Shown: positions 43,598 through 54,138 of the stretch, piece after piece | How the letters are laid out: each line of letters begins with the position of its first letter | Position numbering within the stretch: the stretch's first letter is position 1 | Assembly: GCF_001976145.1 (NCBI RefSeq) | Contig: NZ_MOXD01000004.1 | Location: forward strand, 248,482-312,481 | DNA: 64,000 bases | Direction: 5' to 3' | From: Serratia oryzae | GTDB taxonomy: Bacteria > Pseudomonadota > Gammaproteobacteria > Enterobacterales > Enterobacteriaceae | Position numbers and translations under genes: made by a program | The notes under the pieces: generated by a model | Told to the model about the DNA's origin: nothing | Databases searched by the model: none | The model's input: only the letters and a program-made list of their open reading frames with translations

Positions 43598-44365
43598 TTA
43601 ACCAATCCCGCCGCTTTGCAGCAGCGTCAGGCTGAATCCCATTACTGCCATGCCACAAAGCACGCCATAACTTGGGTTATTGTGCGGATCGATCTCTTTG
43701 GCCAGCGGCATCAGTTCATCCACCGACAGCGCCACCATAATCCCGGCTACTGCCGCCATAATTGACGCCATTACCACCGGCGAAACCATCGGGCCCAACA
43801 GCAGAAAAGCCAGAACCCCTCCCAGGATTTCTGCCAGGCCGGATATCCCCGACCACATCAGCGCCTTGGTTTTTGAACCGGTCGCTGCATACACCGGCCC
43901 GGCCACTGCCAGCCCTTCGGGAATATTGTGAATCGCGACGGCCAACGCAATCCCCATGCCCAGTTCCAGATCGGCACTGGCAGTGACGAAGGTGGCGATG
44001 CCTTCAGGGAAGTTGTGCAGGCTGATCCCCAGCGTCAACAGGACTGCCGTGCGCTTGAGGTTGTGCGGTTTAATCGGCTTTTGCACCAAGTCTTGCGGGT
44101 GCTGGTGTGGCAGCAGGCGATCGAGCGCAAAGTAGCCCAAGAGCCCAAGCATAAACATGCCGTAGCCGAGCATCGGTGACATCCCTGGGGTATGCAATGC
44201 GGCAGGCAGCATTTCCATCAGAGAAATCAGCAGCATAATCCCGGCGGCAAAGCCGAGGGAAAATGCCAACAGGCGGTTAGAAGGTTTCTGGCCAATAATG
44301 CCGAACAGGGCGCCGACAAAGGTCGCGCCACCGGCCAGCAGGGTCAGAATCAGCGGTACTGACAA
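43598..44365 (-). CDS. zupT: Zinc transporter ZupT
   Basis: ZIP-family uptake of zinc and other divalent metals. 255 residues, eight hydrophobic segments. The metal-site motifs are HNFPEG in helix IV and HNIPEG in helix V. The central histidine-bearing loop (LLPHQHPQD) is short. Divergent from ygiD. Confidence 0.96.
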   Translation of the reverse strand: MSVPLILTLLAGGATFVGALFGIIGQKPSNRLLAFSLGFAAGIMLLISLMEMLPAALHTPGMSPMLGYGMFMLGLLGYFALDRLLPHQHPQDLVQKPIKPHNLKRTAVLLTLGISLHNFPEGIATFVTASADLELGMGIALAVAIHNIPEGLAVAGPVYAATGSKTKALMWSGISGLAEILGGVLAFLLLGPMVSPVVMASIMAAVAGIMVALSVDELMPLAKEIDPHNNPSYGVLCGMAVMGFSLTLLQSGGIG

Positions 44366-44574
44366 GATAGATTCCTTTATGCTAATGATTATTGTTTATG
44401 CTCTGATACTAACAGAGTAAAGGTATAAATCGAGCTGATTTGGCTTATTACTTCCATTGATCTCGCCGTTCAAATTTATTGAAGATCTTCATCATGGTTA
44501 TCTGACTGTTTCCCGAAAACAAAGGGCGTAATGTAATCAGCAGAAAGAATATGACGCTAACCAAAGGATAACTT

Positions 44575-45357
44575 ATGACCACCTCTCGTATGCCTGCACT
44601 TTTTCTTGGCCACGGTAGCCCGATGAACGTGCTGGAAGAGAATCGTTATACCCAGGCGTGGCGTGCATTGGGTGAGCAATTACCACGCCCGAAAGCGATC
44701 GTTGCCGTTTCTGCCCACTGGTATACCCGGGGCACGGCCGTGACGGCGATGGAGCAGCCAAAAACCATTCACGACTTTGGCGGCTTTCCTCAGGCGCTGT
44801 TTGATACCCAATATCCGGCACCTGGTTCACCAGAACTGGCGGCAGAGTTGCAAGCTTTGCTGGCTCCGATCGAGGTGGTGGCAGACAGCGGTGAATGGGG
44901 ATTGGATCACGGTACTTGGGGCGTGCTGATCAAAATGTACCCGCAAGCGGATATCCCGGTGGTGCAGCTCAGTATCGATGGCACCCAGCCTGCTGAGTAC
45001 CACTATGCAATGGGGCGTAAGCTCGCGGCGCTGCGCGATCGGGGCATCATGATCGTTGCCAGCGGGAATGTGGTGCATAACCTGCGGATGGTGAAATGGC
45101 AGGGGAACGCTACTCCTTATCCGTGGGCAGAATCATTCAACCAGTACGTGCGTGATAACCTGAATTATCAGGGGGATAACCATCCGCTGGTGAATTTTAT
45201 GCAACACGAAGGCGCGGCATTGTCGAACCCCACGCCGGAACATTATCTGCCGTTGCTGTATGTGCTGGGCGGTTGGGATGGCAAAGAGCCGATCTCAATC
45301 CCGGTCGACGGCATTGAAATGGGGGCATTGAGCATGCTTTCGGTGCAGGTAGGCTAA
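44575..45357 (+). CDS. ygiD: 4,5-DOPA extradiol dioxygenase family protein
   Basis: 260 residues of the LigB-type extradiol family. Likely metal ligands are seen in FLGHGSPM, SAHWYTRG and SGNVVHNL. E. coli YgiD opens the DOPA ring in vitro; the natural substrate is uncertain. ATG at 44575 is preceded by AAAGGATAACTT. Convergent with ygiC. Confidence 0.94.
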   Translation: MTTSRMPALFLGHGSPMNVLEENRYTQAWRALGEQLPRPKAIVAVSAHWYTRGTAVTAMEQPKTIHDFGGFPQALFDTQYPAPGSPELAAELQALLAPIEVVADSGEWGLDHGTWGVLIKMYPQADIPVVQLSIDGTQPAEYHYAMGRKLAALRDRGIMIVASGNVVHNLRMVKWQGNATPYPWAESFNQYVRDNLNYQGDNHPLVNFMQHEGAALSNPTPEHYLPLLYVLGGWDGKEPISIPVDGIEMGALSMLSVQVG

Positions 45358-45362
45358 TAATC

Positions 45363-45391
45363 ATTGGGCGCAACATGCTGCTGCGCCCAAT
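45363..45391. terminator. Bidirectional terminator ygiD/ygiC
   Basis: ATTGGGCGCA-acatgctgc-TGCGCCCAAT, followed by TTATTG. Ten-bp perfect stem between convergent genes. Confidence 0.8.
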
Positions 45392-45407
45392 TTATTGCAA
45401 CGTACTA

Positions 45408-46568
45408 TCAGCCAAGGATGATATGCGGGTAGAAACGTGACAGATCCTGAGTGATCAACTCGCGATCTTCCCGCAGGCCGATGCCGCAAGGCTGATCGTT
45501 CACCAGCCAGCTACCAATCAGCGTATAGCTGCCTTCAAACTGCGGCAGCGGGTGGAACTGCTGCACAATCATGCCTTCTTCGCCGTACGGCCCTTCGACG
45601 CGTGCCACTTCCTGGCCGTTTTGCACGATCTGGATATTCGCCCCTTCGCGTGAGAACAGCGGCTTGGTGACGTAGTGATCCAATGGTGGGTGATCGTCTT
45701 GTGCAAAGTAAGCCGGTAGCAGATTCGGATGGTTGGGGAACATTTCCCACAACAGCGGCAACAGCGCCTTATTGGAGATAATGCTCTTCCACGCCGGTTC
45801 CAGCCAGCGCACGCCAGCGTCTTCCAGCTTGGTGGAAAACATTTCGCGCAGCATGAATTCCCAAGGGTAGAGTTTGAACAGGTTACCGATAACCTGGTTT
45901 TGCAGATCGGTAAACTGGCCTTTCTCACCCAAGCCGATCTCTTCCATAAACAGGAATTCGGTCGGCAGGCCGGCTTCCAGCGCACAATCTTGCAGATATT
46001 GCACCGTACCGCGATCTTCCTCGCTGTCTTGGCAGCAGGCCAGATGCAGCAGGTTAAAGCCGTGATGGGTTTGCAGTTCGGCAAAGCGCTCGATCAGTTT
46101 TTCCTGCAGGCTATTGTACTGATCGGACTCTGGATCCAACTTGCCAGCGTTGATCTGATCCTCCAGCCACAGCCATTGGAAAAAGGCCGCTTCATACAGC
46201 GAAGTGGGCGTATCGGCGTTGTTTTCCAGCAGTTTAGGCGGGTTGACGCCGTCATAAGCCAGATCGAGACGTGAATACAGCGAAGGCTGATTGGTGCGCC
46301 AGGAGCTGCGGACGAAATCCCAGGTATGTTTTGGAATACAGAACTTGGTCATCAACTCGTCGCTGTTGACCACTTTCTCCACCACCTGCAGGCACATTTG
46401 ATGCAGCTCTGCGGTAGCGTTTTCGATCTCTTCAATTTGCGCCAGGGTGAACTGGTAGTAGGCATCTTCACACCAGTACGGCTCGCCGTACATGGTGTGA
46501 AACTTAAACCCGAATTCAGTGGCTTTTTCGCGCCAGTCTGGGCGCTCGGTAATCGCAACGCGTTTCAT
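45408..46568 (-). CDS. ygiC: ATP-grasp protein YgiC, glutathionylspermidine synthase-like
   Basis: 386 residues matching the C-terminal synthetase domain of glutathionylspermidine synthase ([27 protein letters not shown]; the ATP-grasp end [17 protein letters not shown] and the acidic glycine-rich close). It lacks the amidase domain of the full enzyme. Function unproven; forms a pair with ygiB, 3 bases downstream of it. Confidence 0.94.
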   Translation of the reverse strand: MKRVAITERPDWREKATEFGFKFHTMYGEPYWCEDAYYQFTLAQIEEIENATAELHQMCLQVVEKVVNSDELMTKFCIPKHTWDFVRSSWRTNQPSLYSRLDLAYDGVNPPKLLENNADTPTSLYEAAFFQWLWLEDQINAGKLDPESDQYNSLQEKLIERFAELQTHHGFNLLHLACCQDSEEDRGTVQYLQDCALEAGLPTEFLFMEEIGLGEKGQFTDLQNQVIGNLFKLYPWEFMLREMFSTKLEDAGVRWLEPAWKSIISNKALLPLLWEMFPNHPNLLPAYFAQDDHPPLDHYVTKPLFSREGANIQIVQNGQEVARVEGPYGEEGMIVQQFHPLPQFEGSYTLIGSWLVNDQPCGIGLREDRELITQDLSRFYPHIILG

Positions 46569-46571
46569 GCC

Positions 46572-47231
46572 TTAACCGCCCATGCTACGAGAGCTGGAAC
46601 TGGAGGTGGCGCTGCTGCGCTGCATGCTGGTCTGTTTGGCGACGGTTTCACCAAAGCCACCACGGGTGATGGTGTTGGTTACCGGCGGCTTAGGCGCCAT
46701 GGCGGTTTTTGGCACGGTCATGGTACGACCGCCAGCGGTAGCTGGGCCGTAGCTCTTGCCGGTAGCATCAACGAATTTGCCGTTTGCCGGGCTGGCACCA
46801 TTTTTAGAGGTGAACAGCGGCTGCTGGGCAAAGCCCGAACCGCCCATCATACGGCCCATCATATAGCCCGCCATCAAAGGCATCCAAGAGATACCACTGT
46901 TTTGTGATTCTGCGGCCATGCCTGCCTGAGCAGGTGCTGGCGTTTGTGTACATTGCGTTTCGCCGAATTCGGCTACGCAATCTTCACGGGTGGCATACTT
47001 CGGCGCGGTTTTCTCGGCTTCTTTCAGCGCGTTGTTGTACGCGGTGGTGCATTGCTCGCTCATCGAAGGATTGGCGCGCGAACAATCGTCGGCATTCTGA
47101 TAAAGAGAAACCGTTTCATCCGCCTGTTCGCAGCCGGCCAGCATAAAGACTGCGCTGATCGCCAAAGCCACGGGCGCAACGCGCCAGGATTTGCGGAATG
47201 TATCTCGGTTGATGTTTTTTGTTCGTTTCAT
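46572..47231 (-). CDS. ygiB: DUF1190 lipoprotein-like protein YgiB
   Basis: 219 residues from ATG 47231. The N-terminus has a hydrophobic segment ending LAGC-E, a lipobox, so it is probably a lipoprotein. Then comes [18 protein letters not shown], a Met/Gly-rich centre ([12 protein letters not shown]) and a serine-rich end. It precedes ygiC as in the tolC-ygiABC operon of E. coli, but here tolC is 4 kb away. Confidence 0.93.
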   Translation of the reverse strand: MKRTKNINRDTFRKSWRVAPVALAISAVFMLAGCEQADETVSLYQNADDCSRANPSMSEQCTTAYNNALKEAEKTAPKYATREDCVAEFGETQCTQTPAPAQAGMAAESQNSGISWMPLMAGYMMGRMMGGSGFAQQPLFTSKNGASPANGKFVDATGKSYGPATAGGRTMTVPKTAMAPKPPVTNTITRGGFGETVAKQTSMQRSSATSSSSSRSMGG

Positions 47232-47524
47232 CGTTAGTAATCCCATCATTTGGGCTGTATTCGCCCTTACCCAGTAGTAGGCCGTAAGGATAGGGGAAAG
47301 ATGGTCATAATTAAAGCGAAAATGCCCATAGAATCCACTCTTTACGCAGCTATACGTTGTGATGTGCGCCAGTTCGCTTTACGGCGGTAGAAAGCTTTAT
47401 CTGCGTGCCATTATGCAACATCATGCGGCTTATAATGCTTAAATCTTGTCCAGTCGCCACAGGTGCTCGGCGCATATCGCCAAAATGCACAACAGCGTAT
47501 CGACATTTCCAACAAGAGGAGTGA

Positions 47525-48607
47525 ATGGTGAAGAAACTGCTCAATAGCCTTGAGTCGGTATTAGATGAACAATTGCTGGGAATGGGGGAAGCCCATCCGG
47601 AACTGCGTGTCCATCAGGAGCCCCGTTTTGTTACACGGGCTGAGGGGCCGGTTCCCGGCAAGGTAGCGCTCTTGTCCGGTGGAGGCAGCGGCCACGAGCC
47701 GATGCACTGTGGTTTTGTCGGCGAAGGAATGCTGGATGGCGCTTGCCCTGGAGAGATCTTCACTTCACCGACGCCGGACCAAATGTACCAATGCGGCCAG
47801 GCTATCGACGGTGGCGCTGGCGTATTGCTGATCATCAAGAACTATACCGGCGACGTAATGAATTTTGAGACGGCGACCGAATTGCTGCATGACAGCGGCA
47901 CGCTGGTGGCAACCGTGCTGGTGGATGATGACGTGGCGGTCAAAGACAGCCTGTTTACCGCCGGGCGGCGCGGTGTAGCTAACACTGTGCTGATGGAAAA
48001 GCTGCTCGGTGCGGCGGCGGTAAAGGGTGGCGACTTGGAGGCGTTGGTGGCGCTGGGCCACAAAGTCAACAATCAGGGGCATTCGATCGGTATCGCCCTC
48101 GGTGCCTGCACCGTTCCTGCTGCTGGTAGACCGTCGTTTACTCTGGCAGACAATGAAATGGAGTTCGGCGTGGGGATCCATGGCGAGCCAGGTATCGAAC
48201 GGCGGCCATTCACCACCCTCAATCAGGCCGTCGATGATATGTTCCATACCCTGATTGAACATGGCCCCTATCAGCGCACGATCCGCGTTTGGGATCGCAA
48301 ACTTGCGGCATGGCGTGATGAAAGCCAGAGTAAACGGGCTCTGGCGCGCGGCGATCGGGTTATTGCACTGGTCAATAATCTGGGGGCCACGCCGCTTTCC
48401 GAGTTGTATGGTGTTTACCACCGCCTGGCAGAGCGCTGCGCGGAGGCCGGGATAATCATTGAACGTAATCTGGTGGGTTCATACTGCACTTCACTGGATA
48501 TGCAGGGGGTTTCTATCACCTTGCTGCAAGTCGATGACGAATTACTATCGCTGTGGGACGCACCGGTGAAAACTCCTGCGTTGCGCTGGAACTGGGAGGA
48601 AGCATGA
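47525..48607 (+). CDS. dhaK: PTS-dependent dihydroxyacetone kinase, substrate subunit DhaK
   Basis: Binds dihydroxyacetone covalently as a hemiaminal on a histidine, in VGIHGEPGIERR near residue 219. 360 residues. Other family blocks are LSGGGSGHEPMHCGFVG and VLLIIKNYTGDVMNFE. The first gene of dhaKLM; ATG at 47525 with AAGAGGAG upstream. No dhaR-type activator gene lies next to the operon. Confidence 0.97.
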   Translation: MVKKLLNSLESVLDEQLLGMGEAHPELRVHQEPRFVTRAEGPVPGKVALLSGGGSGHEPMHCGFVGEGMLDGACPGEIFTSPTPDQMYQCGQAIDGGAGVLLIIKNYTGDVMNFETATELLHDSGTLVATVLVDDDVAVKDSLFTAGRRGVANTVLMEKLLGAAAVKGGDLEALVALGHKVNNQGHSIGIALGACTVPAAGRPSFTLADNEMEFGVGIHGEPGIERRPFTTLNQAVDDMFHTLIEHGPYQRTIRVWDRKLAAWRDESQSKRALARGDRVIALVNNLGATPLSELYGVYHRLAERCAEAGIIIERNLVGSYCTSLDMQGVSITLLQVDDELLSLWDAPVKTPALRWNWEEA

Positions 48608-49242
48608 CGTTAAGCAAACAACAGGTGCTGGAGTGGCTGCTGCGTTGCGCTGAGGTTTTTACCCGTGAGCGCGATGTTTTAACCCAGTTGGATACCGAGA
48701 TTGGCGACGGCGACCACGGCCTGAACATGAGCCGTGGTTTTAACAAAGTGGTGGAAAAGCTGCCTGCGGTGGCGGATCAGGATATCGGTACTATTTTGAA
48801 AAACACCGGTATGACGCTGCTTTCCAGCGTTGGCGGTGCCAGCGGCCCCTTGTTTGGCACTTTCTTTATCCGCGCGGCACAGGCAGCTAATGCCAAGCAA
48901 AGCCTGGATCTGGCGGAGTTGCAGCAGGTGATCCAGGAGGGCGTTGCCGGCGTGGCGATGCGTGGCAAGGCGGAACCGGGGGATAAAACCCTGTGTGACG
49001 TCTGGTGGCCGGTGCTAGAGAGCCTTGGCCAGTCGGTACAGCAACAGCGTGGTTTGCCGCAGGCTTTACAGCAGGCCGCCGTGCGTGCAGAACAGGCGGC
49101 GCTGGCGACGATCCCGATGCAGGCACGTAAAGGGCGCGCCAGCTATCTGGGGGAACGTAGCATTGGTCATCAGGATCCGGGGGCCACCTCGGTCATGCTG
49201 ATGATGAAAACGCTGGCTGCAGTAGCGGAGAAAGCCGGATGA
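48604..49242 (+). CDS. dhaL: Dihydroxyacetone kinase, ADP-binding subunit DhaL
   Basis: 212 residues from ATG 48604, overlapping the dhaK stop by ATGA. It holds ADP as a cofactor with magnesium, via TEIGDGDHGLNMSRGF and SSVGGASGPLFGT, and passes phosphate to DhaK-bound dihydroxyacetone. An upstream in-frame start is inside dhaK and is not used. Confidence 0.96.
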   Translation: MTLSKQQVLEWLLRCAEVFTRERDVLTQLDTEIGDGDHGLNMSRGFNKVVEKLPAVADQDIGTILKNTGMTLLSSVGGASGPLFGTFFIRAAQAANAKQSLDLAELQQVIQEGVAGVAMRGKAEPGDKTLCDVWWPVLESLGQSVQQQRGLPQALQQAAVRAEQAALATIPMQARKGRASYLGERSIGHQDPGATSVMLMMKTLAAVAEKAG

Positions 49243-50669
49243 TCAACATCGTTGTCGTTTCACACAGTGCTCAACTGGCGCGTGGCGTAGAGGAACTGGC
49301 CCGGCAGATGATGCGTGGTGATGGCTGCAAGTTGGCGCTAGCCGCGGGGATTGATGATGCTGAACAGCCGATCGGCACAGATGCGCTAAAGGTGATGGCG
49401 GCGATCGAGTCGGTATCTGATGGAACCGGGATCCTGGTGCTGATGGATCTCGGCAGCGCGTTGTTGAGTGCGGAAACGGCGCTTGAGTTGTTGGCCCCGG
49501 AACTGGCAGCGAAGGTGGTGCTGTGTTCTGCACCGCTGGTGGAAGGCACGTTGGCGGCGGTGGTGGCAGCCAACTCCGGTGGTGGTTTGGAACAGGTTCT
49601 GGCGGAGGCGCAGGGGGCTTTGCAGATTAAGCAGGTGCAATTGGGGGAAGGGAAGCCCGCAGCCACAGCGCTGGAGTTGCCACTGACGGCAGGCAAAAGC
49701 CTGAGCTGGAAGATACAGAACCCACATGGCCTGCACGCTCGCCCGGCGGCGCGTTTGGCGGAGGTGCTGGCGCCCTTTGACGCGGAACTGGTGTTGGAGA
49801 ATCACGGTCAATGCGCCAGCCCTTTGAGCCTGAATCAACTGGCGTTGTTGCAAATCCATCAGGGTGACACCATCCGCCTGATCGCCAATGGCCCGCAGGC
49901 TGACGCCGCGCTGGCCGCTTTCAAAGCATTGGCAGAGCAGCATTTTGGCGAAACCGTTACCGAGCAGCAACAGCCTTCGCTGCATGGTATGCCGGTGGTG
50001 GAGAGTGTCAGTAGCGGCCCGATATGGCAGGCTCTCAGCTTTTGGCCGCAGATGAACCTGCGCAAGGTGGGTGCTGGTGATGTGCTGCATGAGCAACAGC
50101 GGTTACGTATCGCCTTGCAGCGCACGCTGAGCGATCTCAACAAGCTGGCAGAACGCACCGCTACGCTGGTGGGTAAGGTACAAGCGGCGATATTCGGAGC
50201 GCACAGCATATTGCTGGACGATCCGGATCTGCAACAGGCAGCCTATACCCGTATTGCTCAGGAACATTGCAGTGCCGAACAGGCATGGCAGCGGGAACTT
50301 GAGCAGGTTGCTGCTGGCTATCGGGCGTTGGACGATGAATATCTGCAGGCGCGTGAGCAGGATGTGCGCGACATTCTGCGCCGCACGCTGAGCCACTTGC
50401 AGCAGCAGCCAATCCCGCCGCTCATTCTCCGCGCACCGTCAATTCTGGTGATGGATGAGTTGATGCCTTCAGACGTGGTGATGCTCGATCGACGCATGGT
50501 GCTTGGTATTTGTTTGAGTGGTGGCAGCGCATTATCACATGCCGCCATTCTGGCCAAAGCGATGGGGATCCCGATGGTTGTGGGCATGCACGGTTGCATG
50601 AGTAAAACCCGCAGTGGGCAGAAAGCGAGGTTGGATGCCGCACGTGGGGTGCTGCAGCTTAGCCATTAG
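49239..50669 (+). CDS. dhaM: Dihydroxyacetone kinase phosphotransferase subunit DhaM
   Basis: Carries phosphate from PTS to DhaL. 476 residues in three domains: EIIA-mannose-like (active histidine in VVSHSAQLARG), HPr-like (NPHGLHARPAARLAE) and a truncated enzyme-I-like end (GGSALSHAAILAKAMGIP). This three-domain form is that of E. coli. ATGA overlap with dhaL. Confidence 0.96.
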   Translation: MINIVVVSHSAQLARGVEELARQMMRGDGCKLALAAGIDDAEQPIGTDALKVMAAIESVSDGTGILVLMDLGSALLSAETALELLAPELAAKVVLCSAPLVEGTLAAVVAANSGGGLEQVLAEAQGALQIKQVQLGEGKPAATALELPLTAGKSLSWKIQNPHGLHARPAARLAEVLAPFDAELVLENHGQCASPLSLNQLALLQIHQGDTIRLIANGPQADAALAAFKALAEQHFGETVTEQQQPSLHGMPVVESVSSGPIWQALSFWPQMNLRKVGAGDVLHEQQRLRIALQRTLSDLNKLAERTATLVGKVQAAIFGAHSILLDDPDLQQAAYTRIAQEHCSAEQAWQRELEQVAAGYRALDDEYLQAREQDVRDILRRTLSHLQQQPIPPLILRAPSILVMDELMPSDVVMLDRRMVLGICLSGGSALSHAAILAKAMGIPMVVGMHGCMSKTRSGQKARLDAARGVLQLSH

Positions 50670-50693
50670 GTGGCACAGCAACGAGGGGGTAAC

Positions 50694-51131
50694 ATGGACT
50701 ATCAGCAGGTTCGCAAAGCAGCATTTACGGTCACCGGTATCCGCAAGGTCACCCCTGATGGTGGCGTTCTCTGGGATATTATCAAGTCAGACGGCAGTAA
50801 AGCGCGGTTGGAGGCACTGTCAGGCAAGGTCTGTGATATTGGCCTGTGCTTTGGTTTTGATGCCGCCGTGGGCAACGATTATCTGGCTGGCGTCGAAGGC
50901 GTTAGCCTCGAAGGTTTTACGTGCTATGCCTATCCCGCCACCACTTTTTTATTGTTTGACGTAAAAGGCAAAATCTCTGATGGGGTATTGAGTAAAGCCT
51001 GGGAAAGCGTCAAGAAGAAAGGGTTACCGACTGGGCATACGCCAAGCGCTTTACCAACGCTGGAGCGCTACAGAGTGTGGAGCGAGACAGCAGATCAATG
51101 CCATGTTGAGATCATGATACCGCTTGCATAA
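50694..51131 (+). CDS. GyrI-like small-molecule-binding domain protein
   Basis: 145 residues from ATG 50694 (GAGGGGG upstream). It resembles the effector-binding (GyrI/AraC C-terminal) fold: repeated strand-helix halves (TPDGGVLWDIIK; GFTCYAYPATTFLLFDVKG) and the end block WSETADQCHVEIMIPL. There is no DNA-binding domain. It follows dhaM closely and may be co-transcribed. A role in sensing or sequestering a small molecule is possible; nothing links it clearly to dihydroxyacetone. Confidence 0.7.
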   Translation: MDYQQVRKAAFTVTGIRKVTPDGGVLWDIIKSDGSKARLEALSGKVCDIGLCFGFDAAVGNDYLAGVEGVSLEGFTCYAYPATTFLLFDVKGKISDGVLSKAWESVKKKGLPTGHTPSALPTLERYRVWSETADQCHVEIMIPLA

Positions 51132-51175
51132 AGCCACATCGTTTGCCCAGGCTGGCTTGAAGTATGACGGGTATA

Positions 51176-51303
51176 TATACCCTTCATACTTCAAGTTGCA
51201 TGTGCGTTGGCTTTCCTCGCTCACCCCAGTCACTTACTTGAGTAAGCTCCTGGGGATTCACTGCGTTGCCGCCTTCCTGCAACTCGAATTATTTTGGGTA
51301 TAG
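51176..51303. repeat. ERIC sequence
   Basis: A complete ERIC-type palindromic repeat: CGCTCACCCCAGTCACTTAC and AAGCTCCTGGGGATTCACTG are the diagnostic internal blocks. The ends (tatacccttcatacttcaag; gaattattttgggtata) are inverted. It lies in the 3' untranslated region between the GyrI-like gene and tolC. Confidence 0.93.
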
Positions 51304-51308
51304 AGAAT

Positions 51309-51343
51309 AAAAAACGGGGCCGACTTGTCGAGCCCCGTTTTTT
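51309..51343. terminator. Bidirectional terminator before tolC end
   Basis: AAAAAACGGGGC ... GCCCCGTTTTTT, a strong symmetrical terminator with T tracts on both strands. Confidence 0.9.
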
Positions 51344-51356
51344 ATGGCTACGGCGA

Positions 51357-52793
51357 TCAGTTACGCAACATGCTGCTGCGTGCAGGTTTGGCCGTTGCTG
51401 GCGCTGCCGCACTGGCTCCGTCGGCGTAGGCATCCTGAGCGGAGGTGGCTGGCGCTACCACCTCTGGCGAGGTGGAAACTGGCTTACCCAACACGCCGTT
51501 CATCATCATCAGATCGTTTTCATTCAGCGTACCGAGCGCAGATTTGATGTTTAACTGATTGATCAGATAGGAATAACGCGCGCTGGAAAGTTGCTGCTTG
51601 GCGTTATACAGCGTGGTGGTGGCATTCAGCACATCGACAATGGTACGCGTGCCCACTTCGTAACCGGCTTCTGTCGCGTCCAGTGAACTTTGGGCAGAGA
51701 CTACCGCCTGTTTATAAGCGTTGATGCTGCTGACAGAGGCAGAGACGTTGTTGAAGGAAGAACGTACGGTCTGCACTACGCTGCGATGCACGCTTTCCAA
51801 CTGCTCACTGGCACCAACAAAGTTGTACTGCGCCTGTTGCACCCGAGAATTGGTCACACCACCGTTATACAGCGGCAGGTTTAAACTGACACCGACCTGA
51901 TTCTGACCATTATCCCTGCTAGGTGAAGTGTTGTTGGAACCGCTGTTTCTTGTATTAGTGATGCCTGTAGACGCGGAGACATCGACGGTCGGCATATAGC
52001 CGGTCTGTGCCGATTTGATCTGCTCACGGGCCAGATCCTGGCTCAGGCGCGCAGAAAGCAGGCTCAGGTTGCGCTTCTCGGCTTCTTTCAGCAGGTTATT
52101 CACCGCCTCCGGGCGTTGAGTACTGAATTTGTCAGTATTGAGTGAAGCCAGTTCCGGGTAGAAAGTACCGGTGATCTGACGCAGGCTTTCTACTGCGTTA
52201 TCCAGATTGTTACGTGCGGTCACTTCATTTGCCAGCACGGTATCGTAGTTGGAGCGGGCGTTCTGCACGTCGGTAATCGCCACCAGGCCGACGTTAAAAC
52301 GTTGGGTAGTCTGATCCAGAGTACGGTAAACCGCCTGTTTGTTTGCCTGAACATAGGACAGCGAATCAATCGCCTGCAGCACGTTGAAGTAGGCGGTGGC
52401 GGTATCAAGGATTAGCTTCTGGGAAGCCGTCTGGAAAGTGACATCTGAAATCCCAGCGGTTTTTTCCTGCAGCGTCAGCGCACGCCATTTGGACATATCA
52501 AAAATGGTCTGTGTCAGTGCCAAGGAACCGCTGGTGGCATTGCTGTTGACGCCGTTTGCATCACGGAAACCGTTGGTATGGTTGTAACCGGCAGATAATC
52601 CAAGCTGTGGCAGCAACGGGCTGCGTGCCTCACTGATCTTTTCAAATGCCGCATCACGGTCAGCCGCCGTTTTACGCAGATCGGGGTTACTTTCCCGCGC
52701 CTGTTTGTACACCTGCAACAGGTTTTCTGCCTGGCTCATTGCACTGAAGCCACTCAGGCTCAGTCCGATAAGAAGGGGGAGCAGTTTCTTCAT
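51357..52793 (-). CDS. tolC: Outer-membrane efflux channel TolC
   Basis: Trimeric outer-membrane exit duct for multidrug pumps and type I secretion. 478 residues from ATG 52793 (MKKLLPLLIGLSLSGFSAMS signal, cleavage near SQA-EN). The OEP repeats are clear: LLPQLGLSAGYNHTNGF in the first half and VGVSLNLPLYNGG in the second, with helical hairpins. The C-terminus is long and Ala/Pro/Ser-rich. Divergent from nudF. Not adjacent to ygiBC as in E. coli. Confidence 0.96.
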   Translation of the reverse strand: MKKLLPLLIGLSLSGFSAMSQAENLLQVYKQARESNPDLRKTAADRDAAFEKISEARSPLLPQLGLSAGYNHTNGFRDANGVNSNATSGSLALTQTIFDMSKWRALTLQEKTAGISDVTFQTASQKLILDTATAYFNVLQAIDSLSYVQANKQAVYRTLDQTTQRFNVGLVAITDVQNARSNYDTVLANEVTARNNLDNAVESLRQITGTFYPELASLNTDKFSTQRPEAVNNLLKEAEKRNLSLLSARLSQDLAREQIKSAQTGYMPTVDVSASTGITNTRNSGSNNTSPSRDNGQNQVGVSLNLPLYNGGVTNSRVQQAQYNFVGASEQLESVHRSVVQTVRSSFNNVSASVSSINAYKQAVVSAQSSLDATEAGYEVGTRTIVDVLNATTTLYNAKQQLSSARYSYLINQLNIKSALGTLNENDLMMMNGVLGKPVSTSPEVVAPATSAQDAYADGASAAAPATAKPARSSMLRN

Positions 52794-53078
52794 TTGCATT
52801 CCTTGTTGTGCAGCAATATTGCTATGTTAGCGCTGACGATAGACGAAATAATTGCCGATTCTAGCAGAGTGCGCCGATGGCTTAAGTTGGCTTAATGTGC
52901 CATCTCACAGAACTTTTACCTTTCAGGGCGCTACGTTGACCTACGCTTGACAGTTTGCACATGCATCACCTGATATCATGGTTCACAATCTATCACAAAG
53001 CCGAGGAAGATGACCCTGCCGTTTCTGTCATCAAAACCGTTTATTTTACCGGCATACTTACCCAGGAGAATTCGCCAG

Positions 53079-53711
53079 ATGAACCACTTGCAACCTTCGC
53101 CCGTTACTCTTGATGAAAATGATGTAGAAATTATTGCACGTGAGACGCTATATCGTGGTTTTTTTTCGCTTAATTTATACCGGTTCCGTCATCGTTTGTT
53201 CAATGGTGAGATGAGTGGCGAGGTAAAACGCGAGATTTTTGAGCGCGGCCATGCGGCAGTGTTGCTACCCTATGATCCGGTGCGTGATGAAGTGGTCTTG
53301 ATTGAGCAACTGCGCATTGCGGCGATCGATACTTCGATTTCCCCTTGGCTGCTGGAAATGGTGGCAGGTATTATTGAAACTGGGGAAAGCGTAGAGGATG
53401 TCTGCCGCCGTGAAGCGCTGGAAGAGGCCGGAGTGGTGGTTGGGCGCTGTAAACCGGTGTTGAGTTATCTGGCCAGCCCCGGCGGCACCAGCGAACGCTT
53501 GTCGATCATGGTGGGTGAGGTTGATGCTCTGACGGCGGAAGGGATCCACGGACTGGAGGAGGAAAATGAAGATATCCGTGTCCATGTGGTCAGCCGTGAG
53601 CAGGCTTACCGCTGGGTTGAAGAAGGCGCAATTGACAACGCTGCATCCGTGATCGCATTGCAGTGGCTGGCGTTGCACCATGAATCGCTCAAAGCAGAGT
53701 GGGTCGACTAA
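53079..53711 (+). CDS. nudF: ADP-ribose diphosphatase
   Basis: Hydrolyses ADP-ribose to AMP and ribose-5-phosphate. 210 residues from ATG 53079 after AGGAG (an upstream in-frame ATG has no such site). The Nudix box is GIIETGESVEDVCRREALEE followed by AG. Abuts yqiB with no gap. Confidence 0.95.
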   Translation: MNHLQPSPVTLDENDVEIIARETLYRGFFSLNLYRFRHRLFNGEMSGEVKREIFERGHAAVLLPYDPVRDEVVLIEQLRIAAIDTSISPWLLEMVAGIIETGESVEDVCRREALEEAGVVVGRCKPVLSYLASPGGTSERLSIMVGEVDALTAEGIHGLEEENEDIRVHVVSREQAYRWVEEGAIDNAASVIALQWLALHHESLKAEWVD

Positions 53712-54137
53712 ATGCAAAAGCGCTATACCCCTGATTTTCCGGAAATGATGAGATTGTGCGAAACCAATTTCGCACAATTACGCCGTTTGCTGCCGCGCAA
53801 CGACGAAGTGGGTGAAACTGTGACTTATCAGGTGAGTGGCGCCAGTTATCGTTTGACTATTGTTGAATCTACCCGTTATACGGCGCTGGTGGCCATTGAG
53901 CAGACGGCGCCCGCGGTCAGCTACTGGAGCCTGCCAGCCATGACGGTGCGGCTATATTATGACGCGATGGTTGCGGAAGTGTGTTCCAGTCAGCAGATCT
54001 ACCGCTTTAAAGCGCGTTATGATTATCCGAATAAAAAGTTGCATCAACGTGACGAAAAGCATCAAATTAACCAGTTTCTTGCTGATTGGTTGCGCTATTG
54101 TTTAGCGCATGGAGCGATGGCGGTTCCGGTTATGTAA
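53712..54137 (+). CDS. yqiB: DUF1249 protein YqiB
   Basis: 141 residues, recognised by [20 protein letters not shown] and the close WLRYCLAHG. Unknown function, conserved between nudF and cpdA in Enterobacterales. Starts immediately after the nudF stop. Confidence 0.92.
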   Translation: MQKRYTPDFPEMMRLCETNFAQLRRLLPRNDEVGETVTYQVSGASYRLTIVESTRYTALVAIEQTAPAVSYWSLPAMTVRLYYDAMVAEVCSSQQIYRFKARYDYPNKKLHQRDEKHQINQFLADWLRYCLAHGAMAVPVM

Positions 54138-54138
54138 T

